In this document: piece by piece, positions 59,869 to 64,000 of the stretch
Position numbering within the stretch: position 1 is the stretch's first letter
Layout: the number at the start of each line of letters is the position of its first letter
DNA from: CAYFZO01 sp964347615
GTDB taxonomy: Bacteria > Pseudomonadota > Gammaproteobacteria > Poriferisulfidales > Oxydemutatoraceae
Direction: 5' to 3'
DNA length: 64,000 nucleotides
Assembly (NCBI GenBank): GCA_964347615.1
Contig: CAYFZO010000008.1
Coordinates: 1-64,000, forward strand
Translations under genes and position numbers: made by a program
Notes under the pieces: model-generated
What the model was told of the DNA's origin: nothing
What the model saw: only the letters and a program-made list of their open reading frames with translations
The model's database searches: none

Positions 59869-61797
59869 GTGGTCCCCGAACTCGGCCATTTTGCGCTGCT
59901 CGTCGCGTTGGCGGTCGCCGGGGTGCAAACGACGTTGCCGTTCGTCGGGATGCGCAACGGCAGCGCCGCGCTGCTCGGTTTCGCCCGCCCCGCGGCGCGC
60001 GTGCAAGCCGGGTTGGTGCTGGTCGCCTACCTGTGCCTGAGCTACGCGTTCGTGGTTGACGACTTCAGCGTGCGCTACGTCGCCGACAACTCCAACTCGT
60101 TGCTGCCGCTTTACTACAAGCTGTCGGCGGTGTGGGGTGCGCACGAGGGCTCCTTGCTGCTGTGGGTCCTGACTTTATGCGCTTGGACGGTCGCCGTGAC
60201 GATTTTCAGCCGAGGATTGCCCGAGCGTTTCGTCGCCGGCGTCCTCGCCGTGATGGGATTCATCAGCGTCGGGTTTCTGCTGTTCATCGTCAGCGTCTCG
60301 AACCCGTTCGCAAGGCTTTTCCCGCCGGCGCTTGAGGGACGCGATCTCAATCCGCTGCTGCAGGATCCCGGGCTGATCATCCATCCGCCGATGCTGTACA
60401 TGGGCTACGTCGGCTTCGCGGTCGCGTTCGCGTTTGCGGTGACGGCCTTGATCGACGGGCGCCTCGACGTGCGCTGGGCGCGGTGGTCCCGGCCTTGGGC
60501 CTTGGCCGCGTGGGTGTTCCTGACCCTCGGCATCGCGCTCGGCAGCTGGTGGGCCTACCACGAGCTCGGCTGGGGCGGGTGGTGGTTCTGGGACCCGGTC
60601 GAGAACGCGTCTTTCATGCCGTGGCTGGTCGGGACTGCGCTGATTCATTCGCTTGCGGTCAGCGAAAAACGAGACAGCTTCAAGAGTTGGACGATTTTGC
60701 TGGCGATCCTGGCTTTTTCGCTCAGCCTGCTCGGCACTTTCCTGGTCCGTTCGGGCGTTCTGGTCTCGGTGCACGCGTTCGCTTCGGATCCCGGGCGCGG
60801 CGTTTTTATCCTGGCTTTCATCAGCATCGTCGTCGGCGCCTCGCTCGCGCTGTACGCCCGACGCGCGGCGCAAATCGAAAGCCGCGGCACTTTCTCTCTG
60901 GTGTCACGTGAAAACTTTCTGCTGATCAACAACGTCCTGTTGCTGGTCAGCGCCGCGACGATCCTGATCGCGACCTTGTATCCCTTGTTTCTCGACGCCT
61001 TGGGGCTGGAGAAGATTTCGGTCGGCCCGCCGTACTTCGCCGCGGTGTTCGTGCCGTTGACCCTGCCTCTGGTGTTTCTCGCGGGAGTCGGGCCTTTTCT
61101 GCAGTGGCGCCGCGCCGACGTCTCGCGGGTCTCGAAAGTCGCCCGCTTCGTCTTGCCCGCGGCGCTCGCGGTCGGCGGCGGCGCACCGCTGCTCGCCGGG
61201 CAGGCGTTGGCGCCTTTGACTTCGGCCGGCATCGCGATCGGTGCCTGGGCCGCTTTTGCGGCGGTTTGGAGCCTCGTGCGTCACGTCGGAGTGCAGCGTC
61301 CGCCCGCCGCCTTGTGGGGCATGACTTGCGCGCACGTCGGTCTCGGCGTTTTCGTCATCGGCGTCGCTTTCAACGAAAGCTACAGCGTCGAGCGCGAAGT
61401 GCTTCTAAGCGACGGCGAAACGATCGAACTCGCCGGTTACGAATTCACGTTCCAGGGGGTTTCGCGGGTGGCGGGGCCGAATTACGCCGCCGAACAGGGG
61501 CGCATCGAGGTGCGCAGGCAAGGGCAGGCGGTCGCGACCCTGTTTCCGCAGAAGCGCACGTACACGGTGCAAACCGAGCCGATGACCGAAGCCGCGATCG
61601 ACTCGACCACGTTGCGTGACCTGTACGTCGCGTTGGGTGAATCGGTGGGCGGCAAACGCGGCGTCCGCGTCTATTACCGCCCGTTGATGCGGTGGATCTG
61701 GCTCGGCGCGCTGTTGATCGCCCTCGGCGGTTTGATCGCCGCCTGCGACCGCCGCTACCGCACGCGCGCCGCGTCTGCCGAGGGGGTGGCGCCGTGA
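59869..61797 (+). CDS. ccmF: Cytochrome c haem lyase subunit CcmF
   Basis: 642 aa, GTG start at 59869 (12 bp after ccmE). About 15 membrane helices. The WWD domain includes WGGWWFWDPVENASFMPWL near residue 240. Other landmarks are WGAHEGSLLLW near 90 and the conserved histidines around HPPMLYMGYVGF near 165. Transfers haem to apocytochromes with CcmH/I. Its stop overlaps ccmG (GTGA). Confidence 0.96.
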   Translation: MVPELGHFALLVALAVAGVQTTLPFVGMRNGSAALLGFARPAARVQAGLVLVAYLCLSYAFVVDDFSVRYVADNSNSLLPLYYKLSAVWGAHEGSLLLWVLTLCAWTVAVTIFSRGLPERFVAGVLAVMGFISVGFLLFIVSVSNPFARLFPPALEGRDLNPLLQDPGLIIHPPMLYMGYVGFAVAFAFAVTALIDGRLDVRWARWSRPWALAAWVFLTLGIALGSWWAYHELGWGGWWFWDPVENASFMPWLVGTALIHSLAVSEKRDSFKSWTILLAILAFSLSLLGTFLVRSGVLVSVHAFASDPGRGVFILAFISIVVGASLALYARRAAQIESRGTFSLVSRENFLLINNVLLLVSAATILIATLYPLFLDALGLEKISVGPPYFAAVFVPLTLPLVFLAGVGPFLQWRRADVSRVSKVARFVLPAALAVGGGAPLLAGQALAPLTSAGIAIGAWAAFAAVWSLVRHVGVQRPPAALWGMTCAHVGLGVFVIGVAFNESYSVEREVLLSDGETIELAGYEFTFQGVSRVAGPNYAAEQGRIEVRRQGQAVATLFPQKRTYTVQTEPMTEAAIDSTTLRDLYVALGESVGGKRGVRVYYRPLMRWIWLGALLIALGGLIAACDRRYRTRAASAEGVAP

Positions 61798-62327
61798 AAA
61801 AGGGGGTTCTGCCGTTTTTGGTGTTCGGCGTGCTCGTGGTTTTCCTGGCGATCAGCCTCACGCTCGACCCGTCGCGAGTGCCGTCGCCCTTGATCGGCGC
61901 GCCGATGCCGGCGTTCTCCGGAGAGCGCCTGTCGCAACCCGGGGTCTTTGTCAGCGAGAAGGATTTGGGCGACCGACCGATGCTGCTCAACGTGTGGGCG
62001 ACTTGGTGTCACGGGTGCCTGGAAGAACACGATCTGCTGATGCGGATCGCGCAGGAGCACGGCGTCCCGATTTACGGCTTGAACTACCGCGATGAACGCG
62101 GCGCGGCGCTCGAATGGCTGAAGCAATACGGCAACCCGTACCGTTTGGTGGTGTACGACGAAGACGCGCAAATCGGTCTCGACTGGGGCGTCTACGGCGC
62201 GCCGGAGACGTTCGTCGTCGACCGCGGCGGCGTCGTCCGTTACAAGCACGTCGGCGTGCTCGACGAAGAGACTTTCAGCGACGAGATATTGCCGTTGCTC
62301 GACGCCGGGCGTGACAAGGATGCCTAA
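61794..62327 (+). CDS. ccmG: Periplasmic thioredoxin CcmG/DsbE
   Basis: 177 aa from GTG 61794, which begins at the family KKGVLPFLVF anchor. A longer frame inside ccmF is rejected. Membrane-tethered thioredoxin fold. The active site is WATWCHGC (C72, C75) and the cis-Pro loop GVYGAPETFVVD lies near 140. Reduces the CxxCH cysteines before haem attachment. Confidence 0.94.
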   Translation: MKKGVLPFLVFGVLVVFLAISLTLDPSRVPSPLIGAPMPAFSGERLSQPGVFVSEKDLGDRPMLLNVWATWCHGCLEEHDLLMRIAQEHGVPIYGLNYRDERGAALEWLKQYGNPYRLVVYDEDAQIGLDWGVYGAPETFVVDRGGVVRYKHVGVLDEETFSDEILPLLDAGRDKDA

Positions 62328-62718
62328 GCTTTTCGCCGTCCTGCTCGCCGTCGCCGCCGCGGGTTTCTCGGCCTCGGCGGCGGCGCTTTCCGACGAGCAG
62401 GAAACGCGCTACCGAGCGTTGCTCGAGGAGCTGCGTTGCTTGGTTTGCCAGAACCAGACGCTGGCGGAATCCGACGCCGAGCTTGCGGGCGACTTGCGCG
62501 GGCGGGTGCTGGAGATGATCGAACAGGGCCGCAGCGACGACGAGATCCTTTCGTTTATGACCGCGCGCTACGGGGACTTCGTCCGTTACCGCCCGCCGAT
62601 GAAACCCAAGACCTACCTGCTGTGGGGTGCGCCGCTGATCCTGCTGATCGTTCTCGTCGGCGCGTTGTTCAGGTTTGTCGCAACGCGGGAAAAGCTGCAA
62701 GGGAAGAGGCCTGAATGA
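62320..62718 (+). CDS. ccmH: Cytochrome c maturation protein CcmH (thiol-disulfide subunit)
   Basis: 132 aa from ATG 62320, inside the end of ccmG (GTG 62311 is the alternative). Signal peptide, then the redox motif LRCLVCQNQTLAES (C40, C43), then a C-terminal membrane helix (LLWGAPLILLIVLVGALF). Holds apocytochrome during haem ligation. Overlaps ccmI by 4 nt. Confidence 0.94.
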   Translation: MPKLFAVLLAVAAAGFSASAAALSDEQETRYRALLEELRCLVCQNQTLAESDAELAGDLRGRVLEMIEQGRSDDEILSFMTARYGDFVRYRPPMKPKTYLLWGAPLILLIVLVGALFRFVATREKLQGKRPE

Positions 62719-64000
62719 CTCTTTGGTTCGCCAACGCCGCGTTGGTTTTGCTGGCGCTGTTGTTTCTGCTGAAGCCTTTGCTTGCAAAGCCGTCGTCGCG
62801 CGTCGTGCACGGACGGGGATCCGAGCGCGAACTGCTCGCGGACCGGCTCGCCGAGCTGGAACGCGAACACCGTGCCGGCCTGATTGCGAAAGGCGAATAT
62901 GAACAGGCCGAACGCGAGACCAAAGCGGCTTATGCCGCCTGTGCCGACGCGCCGGCGCGAGAAGACTTGCGCACCCCGGTCGTCGCGGCCGTTGTGGTCA
63001 CGGCGTCGCTGTTCGGCGCCGCGGTCTTTTACTTCTACTCCGCGGACGGTTATCGCGCGTTGCTCGCCGGACAAGAGGCAGCAGAGATGGGCGAGAGTTT
63101 CGAAGCGACGACCGCGGCGCTTGAACGGCGCTTGGCCGAGCATCCGCGGGACGCGGAAGCGCGGCGGTTGCTTGCCGTCTCGAAGTACTTGATCGGGGAT
63201 TACGCTGCCGCCGCCGCCGAGTACGGTCGGGCCGACGAGCTGGGCGCGATCACGGACGCCGACGATTGGATCAGATACGCCGACGCGTTGTTGCGTTCCG
63301 GGAACGCGGCGCGAGGAACGCCAGGCGAACGTGCGCTTGCGGCGCTCGACGAGATGCTTGTGCTTGAACCGCAATCTCAGCGCGCCTTGTTCTTCTCCGG
63401 CCTGCTGAACCTTGAACGCGGCGCTCCCGCGCGCGCGATCGAGCGGTGGGAACGCCTGCTTGAGCTGATGCCGCCGGACGACTCGGCCGCCGAAGAGCTG
63501 CGGCGGATGATCGCTCACGCCCGGAATCCGAACCTGGAAACCGAGACGCAGGAAGCAGAGGGCGGCGACGCCGACGTCGACGTTGACACCGACGCTGACG
63601 CAATCGGGGTTTCGGTTTCCTTGAGCGCGGCGTTGCGCGACGTCGCGTCGCCCGGCGACGCGGTGTTTGTCTACGCGCGCGCGGTCAACGGTCCGCCGAT
63701 GCCGCTCGCGGTGGAGCGCCTGCGGGTTTCCCAGCTTCCCGCCCAAGTGCGCCTCGGCAAGGAGAACGCGATGATGGAGGGGACGTCTCTCGGCGCGTTC
63801 GATCAGCTTGAGATCGTCGCCAGGGTCTCGAAACAAGGCGGCGCGCGAACCCAGCCCGGCGACTTGATCGGCGTTGTTTCCTCGGTTTCTCCGGGGCAGG
63901 CCGTCTCGGTGGAGATTTCGAAGATTGTCTACTTCTACTCCGCGGACGGTTATCGCGCGTTGCTTGCAGGACAAGAGGCGGCCGAGATGGGCGAGAGTTT
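62715..64000 (+). CDS. ccmI: Cytochrome c maturation protein CcmI, 3' end unresolved
   Basis: Open to the window end. First membrane helix at residues 4-20, a cytoplasmic helical segment (LAELEREHRAGLIAKGEYEQAE), second helix (VVAAVVVTASLFGAAVFYF), then a TPR region (LERRLAEHPRDAEARRLLA ... DYAAAAAEYGRADEL) and a C-terminal beta domain. An Asp-rich stretch (GGDADVDVDTDADA) joins the TPR and C-terminal parts. The natural stop should lie close to 63928, after VEISKIV. From there the sequence repeats 63028-63100, which is a probable assembly error. Presents apocytochromes to CcmF/H. Confidence 0.88.
   Translation, partial: MTLWFANAALVLLALLFLLKPLLAKPSSRVVHGRGSERELLADRLAELEREHRAGLIAKGEYEQAERETKAAYAACADAPAREDLRTPVVAAVVVTASLFGAAVFYFYSADGYRALLAGQEAAEMGESFEATTAALERRLAEHPRDAEARRLLAVSKYLIGDYAAAAAEYGRADELGAITDADDWIRYADALLRSGNAARGTPGERALAALDEMLVLEPQSQRALFFSGLLNLERGAPARAIERWERLLELMPPDDSAAEELRRMIAHARNPNLETETQEAEGGDADVDVDTDADAIGVSVSLSAALRDVASPGDAVFVYARAVNGPPMPLAVERLRVSQLPAQVRLGKENAMMEGTSLGAFDQLEIVARVSKQGGARTQPGDLIGVVSSVSPGQAVSVEISKIVYFYSADGYRALLAGQEAAEMGES
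63928..64000 (+). repeat. Near-copy of an internal ccmI segment at the window end
   Basis: Starting TACTTCTACTCCGCGGACGG, it matches 63028-63100 with a few substitutions and runs off the window. It is most simply explained as an unmerged contig end of another haplotype, as at 45888-46161. Confidence 0.75.

Noticed and set aside
1..64000. CRISPR array
   Set aside because: No regularly spaced short repeats. All repeats found are IS ends, gene duplications or hairpins.

Overview
The window looks like part of a gammaproteobacterial draft genome, probably a metagenome-assembled one. The backbone is GC-rich. It carries the gammaproteobacterial pairing of mfd with csiV, a nrdR-ribD-ribE-ribBA-ribH-nusB-thiL cluster, a one-piece tmRNA whose tag is ANNDNYALAA, and a full ccmABCDEFGHI cytochrome c maturation operon. 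Flavocytochrome c sulfide dehydrogenase (fccAB) next to a tetraheme NapC-type cytochrome suggests a sulfide/thiotrophic lifestyle. Assembly scars are visible: a run of exactly 100 N at 46062-46161 flanked by a slightly divergent duplicate of its own flank, and a ccmI gene that repeats part of itself at the window end.

Layout. 1-6.8 kb: a partial chimeric secreted subtilase-like/repeat protein, tRNA-Cys and tRNA-Leu, a ParA-like protein with a broken Walker A, an amino-acid permease, and a divergent DUF1326/DUF2182 pair. 6.8-22.2 kb: an AT-rich defence-type island ending at the 3' end of ssrA. It holds three paralogous DUF4209/HEPN-like genes set between IS256-like ends, a vsr / dcm-ParB-like-SNF2-DUF3883 module, and one intact and one broken KAP NTPase. 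22.2-29.2 kb: ssrA, purL, msrPQ and an orphan adenine methyltransferase. 29.4-36.1 kb: an IS481-like element and degraded relatives that bracket two tandem kinase-FGE fusion genes. 36.1-45.7 kb: glyA, nrdR, the riboflavin operon with an HslV-like gene inside, nusB, thiL, pgpA and gltX. 45.7-57 kb (minus strand): csiV, mfd, four tandem sulfotransferase genes with a nearly identical core, fccB, fccA and the tetraheme cytochrome. 57.1-64 kb: ccmABCDEFGHI, which would mature the c-type cytochromes encoded just upstream.

Most notable. (1) The last 114 bp of the two kinase-FGE genes differ in the way expected of diversity-generating retroelement (DGR) variable regions: changes fall at codon positions 1 and 2 of NNY codons, between invariant framework codons (RGGSW ... 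LRS ... GFRL). No reverse transcriptase or template repeat is in the window, so a trans-acting DGR is predicted. (2) The Dcm-ParB-SNF2-DUF3883 operon with divergent vsr looks like a helicase-type restriction or defence system I cannot assign to a named type. (3) The DUF4209 genes end in an RX4H HEPN motif and appear to sit in place of the transposase inside IS256-like ends.
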